DNA of 64,000 bases. It comes from Actinomadura rupiterrae. Its GTDB lineage: Bacteria; Actinomycetota; Actinomycetes; Streptosporangiales; Streptosporangiaceae. The stretch covers positions 434,001 through 498,000 of the forward strand of contig NZ_JAMZEA010000001.1 of assembly GCF_024172125.1 (NCBI RefSeq). Direction: 5' to 3'. The notes beneath the pieces are model-generated. The model saw nothing but the letters and a program-made list of their open reading frames with translations. It was not told the DNA's origin and made no database searches. Below are positions 16,021 to 24,392 of this stretch, one piece after another (within the stretch, counting starts at the first letter, position 1; each line of letters begins with the position of its first letter). The position numbers and the translations under genes were made by a program.

Positions 16021-17091
16021 GTGCCGGTGCCCGACCAACGCGACCCCGAGGTGACCCGCGAGGCGCTGACCGGATGGCTGCGCGCGCGGCTGCCCGGCGC
16101 CCGGATCCCGATGATCGAGACCCCGGAGACCAGCGGGTTCTCCTCCGAGACGCTGATCTTCGACGCGGCCTGGAGCGACCCGGACGGCGGCGGCGAGCGG
16201 CACGAGCCGCTGGTCGCGCGGGTCGCGCCCGTCCGCTACCAGATCTTCCCCGAGCCGCGCTTCGAGGAGCAGTACCGGCTGATGCGGGTGCTGGACGAGC
16301 GGACCGGCATCCCCGTCCCGCCGATCCGCTGGTACGAGCCGGACGATTCGACGCTCGGCGCGCCGTTCTTCGTGATGGGACGGGTCGACGGCCGCGTCCC
16401 GACCGACATGCCGCCATACCACATGGACGGCTGGGTCACCGAGATCCCGGAGGACGAGCGGGCCGCGATGTGGTGGTCCACCCTGGAGATCCTCGCCGAC
16501 TTGCACCGCCTCGATCCGGACGCGCTCGGCCTCGGCTTCCTGGACGAGCCGGAATGGGGCGCGACCGGCCTCGACCAGCGGCTCAACTACTACGAGCACT
16601 ACCTGCACTGGGCGTACGACGGCCCGCAGGACGTCGCGCAAGAAGCGCTCGGCTGGCTGCGCGCGCACCGTCCCGACGAACCGGACCAGCCGAAAGTGCT
16701 CTGGGGCGACGCCCGGATCGGGAACGTGATCTTCCAGAAGGGCGTGCCCGCGGCCGTCCTGGACTGGGAGACGGCCGTCCTCGGCGCGCCGGAGGAGGAC
16801 CTCGCCTGGTTCCTGTTCCTCGACCGGCACCACAGCGAGGGCATCGGCGTCCCGCGCCTGCCGGGCTTCCCGTCCTCCGAAGACACGGTCGCGCGGTACG
16901 CGGAGCTGCTCGGCCGCCCGCTGCGGAACATGGAGTACTACGAGGTCCTGTCCGGCTTCAAGTTCTCGGTGATCATGGCCCGGATCGGGCAGGCGATGAT
17001 CGACTTCGACTGGATCGGGCCGGACGACGCGTTCCCGCACGACAACAACTGCACGCGGCTGCTCGCGCGCATCCTCGGAGGTCTCGCATGA
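16021..17091 (+). CDS. Phosphotransferase-family protein (FadE36-like, APH fold)
   Basis: 356 residues with the aminoglycoside-phosphotransferase (APH) fold. The ATP-binding N-lobe includes PLVARVAPVRYQIFPEPRFE. The catalytic loop is VLWGDARIGNVIF (Trp instead of His in the usual HGD) and the metal-binding loop is AVLDWETAVLGAPEEDLAWF. The Asp residues of both motifs are kept, so kinase activity is possible. The GTG at 16021 has GGAGG five bases upstream; an earlier GTG at 16015 overlaps that site. Homologues named FadE36 in mycobacteria are not dehydrogenases despite the name. A perfect KstR-type box directly upstream ties the gene to sterol or lipid catabolism. The next gene overlaps by ATGA. 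Confidence 0.82.
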   Translation: MPVPDQRDPEVTREALTGWLRARLPGARIPMIETPETSGFSSETLIFDAAWSDPDGGGERHEPLVARVAPVRYQIFPEPRFEEQYRLMRVLDERTGIPVPPIRWYEPDDSTLGAPFFVMGRVDGRVPTDMPPYHMDGWVTEIPEDERAAMWWSTLEILADLHRLDPDALGLGFLDEPEWGATGLDQRLNYYEHYLHWAYDGPQDVAQEALGWLRAHRPDEPDQPKVLWGDARIGNVIFQKGVPAAVLDWETAVLGAPEEDLAWFLFLDRHHSEGIGVPRLPGFPSSEDTVARYAELLGRPLRNMEYYEVLSGFKFSVIMARIGQAMIDFDWIGPDDAFPHDNNCTRLLARILGGLA

Positions 17092-18194
17092 CCCTCTCGC
17101 CGCTGGACGACTACCCCATCCACCAGGCCCCGGAGGTGATGCGGCACGTCGCGACCTCCGACCGCAACTTCTACGACCGCTACTACTTCAACATCCACGA
17201 CACGTCCGGCGAGCTGATGATGCTGATCGGCGTCGGGCAGTACCCGAACCTCGGCGTGACCGACGCGTTCGCGGTGATCCGGCGCGGGCCGCTGCACAAG
17301 GTCGTCCGCGCGTCCCGCGAGCTCGGCGCCGACCGGATGGACACCAACGTGGGCCCGTTCCACGTCGAGGTGATCGAGGGCCTGAAGAAGCTGCGCGTCG
17401 TGCTGGACGAGACCGACCACGGCCTGTCGTTCGACCTCACCTGGGACGCGTCCGTCCCCGCGCAGCTCGAACCGCCGCACTACCTGCGCTGGCAGGAGCG
17501 CGTCATGTTCGACTCGCGCCGCCTCGCCCAGACCGGCCGCTGGACGGGCCACATCCTCTTGGACGGCGAGCAGGACGGCGAGCGGATCGAGGTCTCCCCC
17601 GACGCGTACTGGGGATCGCGCGACCGCTCGTGGGGCATCCGGCCGGTCGGCGAGCCGGAACCGCCCGGCATCCAGGCCAACAACGCCGGCACGTTCTACT
17701 GGGTGTACGCGCCGTTCCAGTTCGACGACCACTCGATCCTCTGCATCCTCCAGGAGGACGAGAAGGGGCGACGCATCCTGGAGGAGGCCGTCCGCGTCTA
17801 TCCGGACCCGGAACGCGAGCCCGAGCACCTGGGCCGCCTCGACTACCGTCCCGTCTACGCCGAAGGCACCCGGGACGTCGTCACCGCGACGCTCGCGTTC
17901 CATCCGCCCGCCGGCAAGCCGTTCGAGATCAAGGTGACGCCGATCCTGCCCGTCCACCTCATGGTCGGCACCGGCTACGGCCTCGAACCGGACTGGAAGC
18001 ACGGCATGTACCAGGGGCCGGGCCCGGTCGTGCAGGGCGTCACGTACGACGACCGCGTCCCGGACGACGCCGCGCGCATGTGGGGCATGGTCGACGCCGT
18101 CGGGCGCTACGAGTACCAGGACGGCTCCGGACGCACCGGCTACGGCCTGTTCGAGTACTGGGCCCTGGGCCCGCACCCCACCTTCCCCGAGTAG
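17088..18194 (+). CDS. Conserved hypothetical, lipocalin/AttH-like beta protein
   Basis: 368 residues with no signal peptide or membrane segment. It is rich in aromatic residues and alternating beta-type patterns: FYDRYYFNIHDTSGELMMLI, WGSRDRSWGIRPVGEPEPPG, FYWVYAPFQFDDHSILCILQ. The WGSRDRSWG motif and the duplicated halves resemble AttH/CrtC-type (carotenoid hydratase-like) proteins often encoded beside lipid-catabolism genes. Its ATG overlaps the phosphotransferase stop (ATGA), so the two are coupled and share the KstR-type promoter. Function unknown. The stop region is repeated downstream (TTCCCCGAGTAGCC-type units at 18183-18250). Confidence 0.75.
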   Translation: MTLSPLDDYPIHQAPEVMRHVATSDRNFYDRYYFNIHDTSGELMMLIGVGQYPNLGVTDAFAVIRRGPLHKVVRASRELGADRMDTNVGPFHVEVIEGLKKLRVVLDETDHGLSFDLTWDASVPAQLEPPHYLRWQERVMFDSRRLAQTGRWTGHILLDGEQDGERIEVSPDAYWGSRDRSWGIRPVGEPEPPGIQANNAGTFYWVYAPFQFDDHSILCILQEDEKGRRILEEAVRVYPDPEREPEHLGRLDYRPVYAEGTRDVVTATLAFHPPAGKPFEIKVTPILPVHLMVGTGYGLEPDWKHGMYQGPGPVVQGVTYDDRVPDDAARMWGMVDAVGRYEYQDGSGRTGYGLFEYWALGPHPTFPE

Positions 18195-18250
18195 CCGCGC
18201 CCGCTTCCCCGAGCAGCCCGCACCACGCCTGCCCCGAGTAGCCCGCAACC
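18183..18250 (+). repeat. Three imperfect copies of the gene end with its stop codon
   Basis: Units begin TTCCCCGAGTAGCC (the true gene end), TTCCCCGAGCAGCCCGC and TGCCCCGAGTAGCCCGC. The spacing is about 22-25 bp. Copies two and three lie beyond the stop codon. Confidence 0.8.
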
Positions 18251-18288
18251 TGGGGCTCCGGCGCGGGCCGCATGCCAGACTGACCGGC

Positions 18289-18480
18289 GTGGACACCGGA
18301 GAGGACGCGCAGGACGGGCCCTCGGACGAGGAGCTGGAGGCGCAGGTGCGCGGGCACTACGGCAACTGGCGCGACCAGCCCAAGGGGCTGGCCTGCGCCG
18401 TCGTCGCCGCGTTCTGCCTCCTCACGACGCTCGCGCTCAGCGTGGTCGTCCTTCTGGTCGTCCTCGCCGCGAACCGCTGA
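18289..18480 (+). CDS. Small single-pass membrane protein
   Basis: 63 residues from GTG at 18289. An acidic N-terminal half (MDTGEDAQDGPSDEELEAQV) and a short amphipathic middle with GHYGNWRDQ precede one strong membrane helix (CLLTTLALSVVVLLVVLAAN). The acidic cytoplasmic segment plus one helix is common among small actinobacterial membrane proteins of unknown role. After the stop there is a GC-rich stretch in which GGCGCGCGGACCGGC occurs twice with GGCACC microsatellite units between. Confidence 0.6.
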   Translation: MDTGEDAQDGPSDEELEAQVRGHYGNWRDQPKGLACAVVAAFCLLTTLALSVVVLLVVLAANR

Positions 18481-18552
18481 GCACCGGCACCGGCGCGCGG
18501 ACCGGCACCGGCACCGGCACGAGCGTGGGCGCGGGCGCGCGGACCGGCCTGG

Positions 18553-18855
18553 TCAGGCCTCGGTGCCGGGCGCCGTGTTGTCGGCGAGGGTGAAGGCGAC
18601 GTCCCCCTTCGGGTCCACCTTCGCGTCCAGGGTCATGTCGTCGAGCATCGCGGCCGTCGTGGGCTCCAGGTAGACGCGGGCGCCCTCCTCCTCGACGACC
18701 TGGTCGCCGTCCTCGGGCGCGGGCGCGACCGAGAGCTGGAGTGTGTCGGAGCCGTTCACACCCGACTGGATCCGGATGCCGCTCTCCGGCGGCAGCTGCG
18801 GGTCGGCGGTGACGGTCCTGATGACCTGCACTGCATCGCTGGTCAGGGTCAGCAT
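18553..18855 (-). CDS. HesB/IscA-like protein lacking all cysteines
   Basis: 100 residues. LTLTSDAVQVIRTVTADPQL, GIRIQSGVNGSDTLQLSVAP and the EEGARVYLEPTTAAMLDDMT block follow the A-type Fe-S carrier (HesB/IscA) fold from end to end. The three cysteines that bind iron or a cluster in true IscA are all missing; the protein has no Cys. It is therefore probably not a cluster carrier. Such Cys-free HesB-like proteins are widespread in actinobacteria with unknown role. The start at 18855 is the natural family start. It lies 70 bp downstream of the esterase gene on the same strand. Confidence 0.8.
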   Translation of the reverse strand: MLTLTSDAVQVIRTVTADPQLPPESGIRIQSGVNGSDTLQLSVAPAPEDGDQVVEEEGARVYLEPTTAAMLDDMTLDAKVDPKGDVAFTLADNTAPGTEA

Positions 18856-18925
18856 GGGAGCTTTACTTCCTTTGCCTTCGGGTTCGGACGCGCATCCCGT
18901 GCCCGCGGCAGAGGGGTGTAAACAC

Positions 18926-20020
18926 TCAGCTCGGACCCGCCACGCGTTGCGTGAGCCACTCGAACGACTTGGGCAACATCCCTTCCCAGACCTTCGGCAG
19001 GTGCCCGCCGTTGTCCAGGATGTAGGTGAACGCCCTGGTCGGCGACTGGACGTGCGCGATCATGTCGTCGATCGCGGCGGCCGTCCCGCGGTCCGTCCGG
19101 GTGCCGCCGAGCAGCAGGTCCACGGCCGGACGGGCCGCCAGCAGCTCCATCGGGCTGTTGGCGTGCACCGAGTTCGGGTCGCGGGTGATGTCGGGAGAGG
19201 TCGGCTTGAAGTAGCCCGCGAGGCTCACCCCGGCGCGGAACAGGTCGGGCCGCTGCTCGGCGAGCTTCACCGCGCAGAACCCGCCGGTCGAGTACCCCAT
19301 CGTCGCCCAGGACCCGGCGTCCGGCAGCGCCCGGAAGTCGCGGGTCACCGCCGCCCGGACGTCGGTGGTGAGCCAGGTCGCGACCCGCGGCCCGCCGTTG
19401 ATGTCGGCGCACTCGGTGTCCCGGCCGGGCTGGACGGTGATCGTCGGCGAGACCAGGATGTACGGCTTGGCCTGGCCGTTCTTCATCGCCTTCTCCAGCT
19501 CGTCCGCGACGTGCAGCGCGCCGAACCAGGTCCAGGACGAGCCGGGGAACCCCGGCAGCAGCTCGATCACCGGGAACCGGCGGCCGCGGTAGGCGGCGTC
19601 GTCGTACTGCGGCGGCAGCCACACCCGCACCTCGGCCCGGATGCCGGACGCCGAGCCGAGCGGGTGCCCGACGTGCGTGCGGCTGCTGCGGTCGAAGCGG
19701 AACCCGCCCTCGTCCAGGCCGCGCCCGCCCGCCGGCCGGGTGAGCGTCGCGCCGCCCGGCCCGGCGGCCTCGATGTTGCCGTTGCGTCCGGCCGTCCCGA
19801 ACAGGTCGGCCCAGGTCGGGTACAGGTGCAGGCTGCGGTTCAGCATCGTCCCGACCAGCAGCAGCGCGGTCGCCTGGCACGTCACGATCATCCCGAGCCG
19901 GGCGGCGACGCGCAGCGCGTCCGGTCCCGGGACGCGGTTCCAGGCCGCTAGGCAGCCGACCGGCGCCGCCAGGGCCAGCAGGATGAAAAGGACAAGCAGC
20001 GGCCAGCCCAACAACGACAT
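18926..20020 (-). CDS. Membrane-anchored esterase of the Esterase-D/antigen-85-like family
   Basis: About 364 residues from ATG at 20020. Three hydrophobic N-terminal segments (LLGWPLLVLFILLALAAPVG and others) are followed by an extracytoplasmic alpha/beta hydrolase domain. The oxyanion region is PVIELLPGFPGSSWTWFGAL, the nucleophile elbow is TMGYSTGGFCAVKLAEQ, and the catalytic His is in LDNGGHLPKVWEGML. Related to PF00756 esterases that include mycolyltransferases. With no mycolate genes here, a plain acyl-esterase role is more likely. The frame extends 28 codons further up, but that part is unlike the family. Confidence 0.85.
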   Translation of the reverse strand: MSLLGWPLLVLFILLALAAPVGCLAAWNRVPGPDALRVAARLGMIVTCQATALLLVGTMLNRSLHLYPTWADLFGTAGRNGNIEAAGPGGATLTRPAGGRGLDEGGFRFDRSSRTHVGHPLGSASGIRAEVRVWLPPQYDDAAYRGRRFPVIELLPGFPGSSWTWFGALHVADELEKAMKNGQAKPYILVSPTITVQPGRDTECADINGGPRVATWLTTDVRAAVTRDFRALPDAGSWATMGYSTGGFCAVKLAEQRPDLFRAGVSLAGYFKPTSPDITRDPNSVHANSPMELLAARPAVDLLLGGTRTDRGTAAAIDDMIAHVQSPTRAFTYILDNGGHLPKVWEGMLPKSFEWLTQRVAGPS

Positions 20021-20118
20021 TCGGATCGGTCCCCCGTCACAGTGCGCACCGCCCGACGGTGCAGCGGCGACATTAGGGAAGGCAACCGAATCCGACGTGA
20101 ACAACCCGTGAAATGAGC

Positions 20119-20154
20119 GGGGGCCCCGGCGCGTCCACCGCGCCGGAGGCCCCC
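20119..20154. terminator. Strong hairpin downstream of the SDR/LLM operon
   Basis: GGGGGCC (20119-20125) pairs with GGCCCCC (20148-20154). Inside, after one bulged A, CCGGCGC pairs with GCGCCGG around a 7-nt loop. There is no long T run on either side, so this is a terminator-like or mRNA-end structure without a classical U tail. It lies 128 bp beyond the LLM stop and about 100 bp upstream of the esterase start, so it could separate the two minus-strand units. Confidence 0.5.
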
Positions 20155-20244
20155 TTCCGATGCCCCACTTACCGCTTCTGACCTGGCATTATGCGCTCAA
20201 ACTCTCGTCCCGCGACCGACCAGAAACATTCAACGATTTGCGCA

Positions 20245-20308
20245 ACGTCTCAGTCGTTGTTGAGCACGAGCCCCCGACGTCTCAGTCGTTGCTCGGCGCG
20301 AGCGCCCG
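20245..20308 (-). repeat. 32-bp tandem duplication of the LLM gene end
   Basis: Two 32-bp units (20245-20276 and 20277-20308) share ACGTCTCAGTCGTTG at the start and differ mainly in the middle. The inner copy carries the real stop (TCA at 20282). The outer copy carries an equivalent stop at 20250 and would encode a second Asn-Asp tail. Confidence 0.85.
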
Positions 20309-21241
20309 GACCGCGTCCGCCGGGGCGAGGCCGCCGCCGGGCACGACGGCGAGGACGGGCGTCGTCAGGCCGTTCGCCACGTACTCGCGGATGCGGGCCC
20401 GGCACGCGGCCGGCGAGCCGTGCACGATGAGGTCGTCGACCACCTCGTCCGGGATGACTTCGAGGGCCTTCTTGCGATCCCCGGCGGCCCAGGCCTCGTT
20501 CATCGCGGCGAGCGCCTCGCCGCGGCCCAGCCACTCGTGGAAGGCGCGGTACACCGGGACGGTCATGTACGCGGCGATCATCCAGCGGCCGATCGCGCGC
20601 GCCTCGGCGGCGTCCTCCGTGGGGCAGACGAACAGGCGCGCGATCAGCTCCGGCTCGTCGCCCAGCTCCCCGCGGACCTTCTGGACGTCCTTGGGCGCAA
20701 GCCAGTTGGTGATCGCGCCGTCCGCCTCGCGGGCCGCCAGGCGCAGCATGCCGGGACGCAGCGCGGCGAGCACGATCGGCGGCGGCGTCGCGGGCGCCTG
20801 CTCCAGCTTGAAGCCCTTGACGGAGAAGGTCGCGTAGTCCTCCTTGACCTTCTCGCCCGCCAGCGCGCGGCGCAGGAAGCGCAGCGTGTCGCGGACGCGC
20901 TTGTACGGGTCCTCGAACGGGATGCCGTTCCAGCGCTCCACGATCGTGTCGGACGAGGTGCCGATGCCCATGACGAAGCGTCCGGGCGCGAGATCGGCGA
21001 TCGTGGCGGCCTGCTGGGCGAGCAGGGCAGGACCGCGCGTGTAGACCGGCACGATCGCCGGGCCGAGCCGCAGCTCGGGCGCCCACTGCGAGGCCAGGGC
21101 GAGCGGGGTGAACGCGTCGGTGCCGTTCGTCTCGGCCGACCAGGCGTCGGTGTAGCCGAGCGCGGGCAGCTCGGCGACGAGCCCGGCGTGCTCGGCCAGC
21201 GGGACGCCGGTGAGCGGGATGGTGAGTCCCCAGCGCGACAT
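20282..21241 (-). CDS. LLM-class F420-dependent oxidoreductase (Rv3520c-like)
   Basis: 319 residues of the luciferase-like TIM-barrel family. Visible family blocks are GLTIPLTGVPLAEHAGLVAE, LRLGPAIVPVYTRGPALLAQ, LAPGRFVMGIGTSSDTIVER and KVKEDYATFSVKGFKLEQAP. The GxGTSS segment is typical of F420-binding members rather than true luciferases. It resembles the F420 oxidoreductase of the mycobacterial cholesterol cluster (Rv3520c), which sits near ltp3/ltp4; relatives of those lie 13 kb away here. It follows the SDR gene by 24 bp on the same strand, so they form an operon. Redox substrate unknown. Its 3' end is duplicated. Confidence 0.88.
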   Translation of the reverse strand: MSRWGLTIPLTGVPLAEHAGLVAELPALGYTDAWSAETNGTDAFTPLALASQWAPELRLGPAIVPVYTRGPALLAQQAATIADLAPGRFVMGIGTSSDTIVERWNGIPFEDPYKRVRDTLRFLRRALAGEKVKEDYATFSVKGFKLEQAPATPPPIVLAALRPGMLRLAAREADGAITNWLAPKDVQKVRGELGDEPELIARLFVCPTEDAAEARAIGRWMIAAYMTVPVYRAFHEWLGRGEALAAMNEAWAAGDRKKALEVIPDEVVDDLIVHGSPAACRARIREYVANGLTTPVLAVVPGGGLAPADAVRALAPSND

Positions 21242-21265
21242 CAGTGCCTCCAGAGGGGTGCGTGG

Positions 21266-22033
21266 CTAGGCGATCGAGGGGCGGATGATCGCGCCGCCGT
21301 CCACGACCAGGGTCTGCCCGGTCATCCAGGACGAGGCGGACCCGGCGAGGAAGACCGCGGCGTTCGCGATGTCCTCGGGCTCGCCGATCCGGCCGAGCGG
21401 CATGAACTTGTTGATCTGCTCCTCGTTGTTCTCCCACAGCGCGCGGGCGAGGGCGGTCTTGACCAGGCCGGGCGCGATGCAGTTCACCCGGACCCTCGGT
21501 GCCAGCTCCATCGCGAACTGGCGGGTGATGTGGATGACGGACGCCTTGGTGGCGTTGTAGTAGCCGATGCCGTGCTCGGTGACCAGGCCGCCGACCGACG
21601 CGATGTTGATCACCGCGCCGCCGCGCTCGGCCAGCGACGCCTTCCAGGCCAGCTGCGTCCACTGGACGACCGCGAACTGGTTCACCTGGACGGTCTTGGC
21701 GGCGGCCTCGGGGGTGATGTCGACCATCGGGCCGAAGTGCGGGCTGGTGCCAGCGTTGTTGACCAGCACGTCCAGGCCGCCGAACTCGGCGACGGCGGCG
21801 TCCACGCAGGCGGCGGCCTGCTCGGCGTCGCCGACGTGCGCGGCCTTGGCGAGCACGCCCGCGTCCGGGTAGGCGGCGCGGATCTCGGCGGCGACCTCGT
21901 CCAGCGCCTCCTGCTTGCGCGAGGAGAGCACCACGTTGGCGCCCTCGGCGGCGAACGCGGTGGCGATCGCCTTGCCGATCCCCCGGGACGCGCCCGTGAC
22001 GAGCGCGGTCTTGCCCTCAAGTCCAGTCCGCAT
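21266..22033 (-). CDS. SDR-family NAD(P)-dependent oxidoreductase (FabG-like)
   Basis: 255 residues of a classical short-chain dehydrogenase. The cofactor motif TGASRGIGKAIA, NNAG in VLVNNAGTSPHFG, the catalytic Ser in VINIASVGGL and the YxxxK pair in GIGYYNATKASVI are all intact. The C-terminal LVVDGGAIIRPS is typical. Likely oxidises or reduces a beta-hydroxy/keto group of an acyl-CoA or sterol intermediate. ATG at 22033 has GAGGAG eight bases upstream; a GTG at 22042 lies too close to that site. First gene of the SDR/LLM operon, behind a TetR-type operator at 22081-22098. Confidence 0.9.
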   Translation of the reverse strand: MRTGLEGKTALVTGASRGIGKAIATAFAAEGANVVLSSRKQEALDEVAAEIRAAYPDAGVLAKAAHVGDAEQAAACVDAAVAEFGGLDVLVNNAGTSPHFGPMVDITPEAAAKTVQVNQFAVVQWTQLAWKASLAERGGAVINIASVGGLVTEHGIGYYNATKASVIHITRQFAMELAPRVRVNCIAPGLVKTALARALWENNEEQINKFMPLGRIGEPEDIANAAVFLAGSASSWMTGQTLVVDGGAIIRPSIA

Positions 22034-22080
22034 GTGCTGCACTCCTCGTTCGAATCTGGCTCGGTTTCACTGTAGCGAAG

Positions 22081-22098
22081 TAACTGACGAGTCAGTTA
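22081..22098. promoter_or_regulatory. TetR-type operator TAACTGAC-N2-GTCAGTTA
   Basis: Perfect 8-bp arms TAACTGAC (22081-22088) and GTCAGTTA (22091-22098) around GA. It lies upstream of the SDR/LLM operon, next to a TACAGT -10-like hexamer on the minus strand (complement of 22069-22074), so binding would block the promoter. The inner core ACTGAC-N2-GTCAGT is the same as in the operator at 27797-27810. Confidence 0.65.
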
Positions 22099-22101
22099 GC
22101 T

Positions 22102-22189
22102 GGCTCCGGAGATCGGTCAAGCGGGCTCCGAAGCTCGACCAGGCAGGCTCCGGAGCTCGGTCAAGCCTGCTCCGGTGCTCGGTCAGGCG
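22102..22189 (-). repeat. Four 22-bp repeats carrying the LysR gene stop region
   Basis: Units begin at 22102, 22124, 22146 and 22168, each of the form GGCTCCGGAGCTCGGTCAAGC plus one base. The unit at 22168 holds the real stop of the LysR gene (TCA at 22183). Two of the other units keep an equivalent TCA, so the Glu-Pro-Ala-stop tail is repeated. Confidence 0.88.
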
Positions 22190-23073
22190 GGCTCCGCGGT
22201 CGCCGCGGAGGCCAGCACGAAGCGCCGGAACGCCTCCGCGACCGGCGGCCGGGTCCGGCCGTCCGACCAGGTCAGGCCGATGGTACGGACCGCGAGGGGG
22301 TCGGCGAGGCGGACATGGGCGACCCCGTGCGACTCCCCCGGCAGCGGCGGCGCGACGATCGCGACGCCGAGCCCGGCCGCGACCAGCCCGCGGACGGTGG
22401 CCGACTCCTCCCCCTCGAACGGGATCGCCGGCGCGATCCCGGCCCGCGCGAACATCTCCTCGGCGATCGCGCGCAGCCCGGTGCCCTGCTGGAACGCCAC
22501 CAGCGGCTCCCCGGCCAGCTCGGCGGTCCGGACGTAGCGGCGGCGCGCCAGCGGGTGCCCCTCGGGGACGGCCAGCTGCAGCCGCTCGGTGACCAGGGGA
22601 CGCCACTCCAGGTCCGTCCCGGACGGGCGCGGGCTGGTGATCGCGAGGTCGGCGCGGCCGTCCCGGACGGCGGTCACGAGCCGTCCCGCGCGGTCCTGGA
22701 TCAGCCGGAACGTCACACCCGGACGCGTCTCCCGGAACCGCCGGACGAGGTCGGGCACGAACGACGGCCCCTGGGTGTGCAGGAACGCGAGCGCGACCTC
22801 CCCGCGTGCGGGGTCGGCGGCCTGCCCGAGCGCGCGCCGCGCGGCCTCCTCCTCGGCGACCAGGCGGCGCGCGTGCTCGGCGAACACCCGGCCGAACGGG
22901 CTCAGCTCGACCCCGCGCCCGATCCGGTCGAACAGCGGGACGCCCAGGTCGTCCTCCAGCCGGGCGATCGCGCGGGACAGGCCGGGCTGGGAGACGCGCA
23001 GCTCCTGTGCGGCGTTCGTCACATGCCCGTGATCGGCGACGGCGAGGAACCACCGCATTGTCTGGAGGTCCAT
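22183..23073 (-). CDS. LysR-family transcriptional regulator (YnfL-like)
   Basis: 296 residues. The N-terminal winged HTH is canonical: MDLQTMRWFLAVADHGHVTN, then AAQELRVSQPGLSRAIARLE, DDLGVPLFDRIGRGVEL. The remainder is the periplasmic-binding-like effector domain (EVALAFLHTQGPSFVPDLVR). It is divergent from an MFS gene of the YnfM type with a 15-bp palindrome in the shared intergenic region, so it probably controls that transporter. ATG at 23073 gives the standard LysR N-terminus; the frame also contains an ATG at 23094 inside the palindrome. Its 3' end has been tandemly repeated four times. Confidence 0.9.
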   Translation of the reverse strand: MDLQTMRWFLAVADHGHVTNAAQELRVSQPGLSRAIARLEDDLGVPLFDRIGRGVELSPFGRVFAEHARRLVAEEEAARRALGQAADPARGEVALAFLHTQGPSFVPDLVRRFRETRPGVTFRLIQDRAGRLVTAVRDGRADLAITSPRPSGTDLEWRPLVTERLQLAVPEGHPLARRRYVRTAELAGEPLVAFQQGTGLRAIAEEMFARAGIAPAIPFEGEESATVRGLVAAGLGVAIVAPPLPGESHGVAHVRLADPLAVRTIGLTWSDGRTRPPVAEAFRRFVLASAATAEPA

Positions 23074-23079
23074 GCCTTC

Positions 23080-23094
23080 ATGCGTATCACGCAT
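23080..23094. promoter_or_regulatory. LysR-type operator ATGCGT-ATC-ACGCAT
   Basis: A perfect inverted repeat, ATGCGT (23080-23085) and ACGCAT (23089-23094) with an ATC spacer, lies 7 bp upstream of the lysR start and 86 bp before the MFS start. Position and symmetry fit an autoregulatory LysR site between divergent genes. Confidence 0.6.
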
Positions 23095-23179
23095 CGATGA
23101 GCGCCGTTACCGTCATTGGACGCATCACTCCCGTCCGGCGCACGCTTCCTCACATGACCCCCGAATCACCTTTCTCAGC

Positions 23180-24388
23180 ATGACCGCCGTACTGGAAGCC
23201 CCTCTCGAACGGCACCGGACGGGCTCGGCCAGGCTGCGCCGCGTCAACCTCGCCCTCTTCGCCGCCGGGCTCACCACGTTCATGTCGCTGTACTGCACGC
23301 AGGGGCTCCTGCCGCAGCTCTCGGCGGCGTTCGACGTCTCGCCGGCGCGCGCGAGCCTGCTGGTGTCGCTCGCGACGGGCGCGGTCGCGCTGGCGGTCAT
23401 CCCGGTCAGCTCCCTGTCGGAGCGGTTCGGCCGGACCCGCGTGATGATCGTGTCGTCGGTGGCGTCCGCGCTGGTCGGGCTCGCGATCCCGCTGTGCTCG
23501 ACGTTCGCCGAGCTGGCGGCCGTCCGGGCGGTGCAGGGCGTCGCGCTGGCCGGTGTCCCGGCGGTCGCGATGGCCTACCTCGCGGACGAGGTGCACGCCG
23601 AGTCGCTGGGCGGCGCGATGGGCCGCTACGTCGCCGGGACGGGCATCGGCGGGGTGCTCGGACGGCTCGTCCCCGGCCTGGTCTCGGAGGTCGCGGGGTG
23701 GCGCTGGGCGCTCGCGGCGACCGTCGTGATCGCGTTCGGGTTCACTCTCGCGTTCTGTGCGCTGCTGCCGCCGTCCCGGTTCTTCACGCCCGGACGCGTC
23801 GACTACCGGCCGCTGCTCGCCCACCTCCGCGACCCCGGCCTGCGCCGCCTGTACCTGATCGCGCTGACCGCGATGGCCGGGTTCGTCACGGTCTACAACT
23901 TCCTCACCTACCGGCTGCTGGACGCGCCGTTCCACCTGCCGATGGCCGCCGTGTCGCTGATCGCGGTGATGAACCTGGCGGGCTCGGCGGCGTCCGCGCG
24001 GGCCGGGACGCTCGCCGACCGGATCGGGAAGCGGCCCGTCCTCCTCGGCTCGGTCGCGCTCGCGGCGGTCGGGCTGCTGCTGACGCTGCCGCCGGTGCTG
24101 GTCCTGGTCGGCGCCGGCCTGCTGATCTTCACCTGCGGGTTCTTCGGGACGCACGCGGTCGCGAGCGGCTGGGTCGGGCTCCGCGCCGAGACCGGACGCG
24201 CCCAGGCGTCCGCGCTGTACCTGTTCGCGTACTACTTCGGCTCGTCCGTCGGGGGTTCGGCGGGCGGGATCGCGTTCGAGCACGGGCACTGGACGGCCAC
24301 CGCGATCTACGTCCTGGCCCTCTACGGCGTCGCCTTCGCCGCCGGTTCCACCCTCGACCTGACCGGCCGCCGGCGCTCCCGGTCTTGA
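23180..24388 (+). CDS. MFS transporter of the YnfM type
   Basis: 402 residues with twelve membrane segments. RRVNLALFAAGLTTFMSLYC, TQGLLPQLSAAFDVSPARAS and the motif-A loop SSLSERFGRTRVMIVSS are characteristic of the YnfM (arabinose-efflux-like) branch. The TQG-LLP motif after helix 1 is the branch signature. In E. coli ynfM is divergent from the LysR gene ynfL; the same arrangement is seen here, which supports functional pairing. The ATG at 23180 has no clear ribosome-binding site. Substrate unknown; the efflux role is inferred from the family. Confidence 0.87.
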   Translation: MTAVLEAPLERHRTGSARLRRVNLALFAAGLTTFMSLYCTQGLLPQLSAAFDVSPARASLLVSLATGAVALAVIPVSSLSERFGRTRVMIVSSVASALVGLAIPLCSTFAELAAVRAVQGVALAGVPAVAMAYLADEVHAESLGGAMGRYVAGTGIGGVLGRLVPGLVSEVAGWRWALAATVVIAFGFTLAFCALLPPSRFFTPGRVDYRPLLAHLRDPGLRRLYLIALTAMAGFVTVYNFLTYRLLDAPFHLPMAAVSLIAVMNLAGSAASARAGTLADRIGKRPVLLGSVALAAVGLLLTLPPVLVLVGAGLLIFTCGFFGTHAVASGWVGLRAETGRAQASALYLFAYYFGSSVGGSAGGIAFEHGHWTATAIYVLALYGVAFAAGSTLDLTGRRRSRS

Positions 24389-24392
24389 TTTG

